Source of the DNA: Deltaproteobacteria bacterium
Lineage (GTDB): Bacteria > Desulfobacterota > Binatia > UBA9968
NCBI GenBank assembly: GCA_009692615.1
Contig: SHYW01000053.1
Span: 1-32,822 of the forward strand
Direction of reading: 5' to 3'
DNA length: 32,822 nucleotides
The notes below the pieces were generated by a model, which ran no database searches, was not told the origin of the DNA, and saw only the letters and a list, made by a program, of their open reading frames with translations. Of this stretch, positions 32,685-32,822 are shown piece by piece; within the stretch, counting starts at the first letter, position 1; the number at the start of each line of letters is the position of its first letter. The position numbers were made by a program, and so were the translations under genes.

Positions 32685-32822
32685 CAAAGTGATTATGTCA
32701 GGGGTTAACGGCAACGTAATTATGTCAGGGTGGAAGGATGACAACCCTGACAATGAAAGACGAGAAACGACTAGACATAATTCAACGAGTATATCGCAGC
32801 GAGATCACCGTGGTTGAGGCCG
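32685..32822 (+). mobile_element. Left end of an insertion sequence, running off the window
   Basis: Two subterminal repeats, GTGATTATGTCAGGGG at 32689-32704 and GTAATTATGTCAGGG at 32716-32730, stand directly before a transposase start. This is the usual layout of an IS end, with repeats acting as transposase binding sites. The exact terminus lies between about 32672 and 32689 and cannot be fixed. Confidence 0.6.
32738..32822 (+). CDS. Transposase N-terminus (partial)
   Basis: The frame from ATG 32738 reads MTTLTMKDEKRLDIIQRVYR and continues SEITVVEA to the window edge. This resembles the start of the N-terminal helix-turn-helix in ISNCY/integrase-type transposases. Only 28 codons are visible, so the family is tentative. 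GGAAGG precedes the ATG. Confidence 0.5.
   Translation, partial: MTTLTMKDEKRLDIIQRVYRSEITVVEA

Overview
The window looks like chromosomal DNA of a GC-rich, Gram-negative, probably uncultured soil bacterium. The evidence is Sec and Tat signal peptides, a lipoprotein, a TRAP transporter, many solute-binding proteins (SBPs), and G+C-rich codon use broken up by many short dispersed inverted repeats. The mix of orphan SBPs, COG2159-type amidohydrolases and HyuA/HyuB proteins recalls deltaproteobacterial (Binatia-like) metagenome contigs. That placement is an impression; no marker gene fixes it.

Layout. (1) 1-345: the end of an insertion-sequence-like element fused to the C-terminal remnant of an SBP gene. 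(2) 621-20600: a one-directional run of catabolic-type genes: a bicupin, an SBP, two amidohydrolases, a haem-oxygenase-like diiron protein, a nitroreductase, HyuB, an interlude of Tat-exported SBPs and toxin-antitoxin-like pairs (9.2-12.8 kb), two M24/creatinase-fold proteins, HyuA, an MmgE/PrpD protein and a third amidohydrolase. Nearly every junction up to 17.9 kb carries a hairpin-rich dispersed repeat just upstream of the next start. (3) 20627-25833: three tandem TAXI-type SBP paralogues followed by one fused TRAP permease. (4) 25853-27688, minus strand: three envelope genes, one of them a SIMPL gene broken by an in-frame TAG. A 54-codon ORF follows at 27880. (5) 28086-30822, minus strand: two NMT1/THI5-like SBP paralogues and a GNAT acetyltransferase. 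(6) 30942-32615: ilvD with a clear terminator, then the start of another insertion sequence running off the right edge.

How it may work together. Many binding proteins would capture small organic compounds in the periplasm, but the only permease here is the TRAP protein. The cytoplasmic enzymes (bicupin, amidohydrolases, nitroreductase, HyuA/HyuB, creatinase-fold proteins, MmgE/PrpD and diiron oxidase) would suit breakdown of aromatic, heterocyclic or N-containing compounds. No substrate can be named from sequence alone.

Most unusual points: a haem-oxygenase-like diiron oxidase with a complete candidate ligand set inside a catabolic cluster; an amidohydrolase paralogue that lost its conserved Asp and His; two M24-fold proteins without the usual metal ligands; SBP - toxin/antitoxin - orphan SBP tail arranged twice in tandem; two long inverted repeats whose arms differ from each other by matched changes on both sides; and composite hairpin repeats at nine gene junctions. 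No rRNA, tRNA or CRISPR array was seen.
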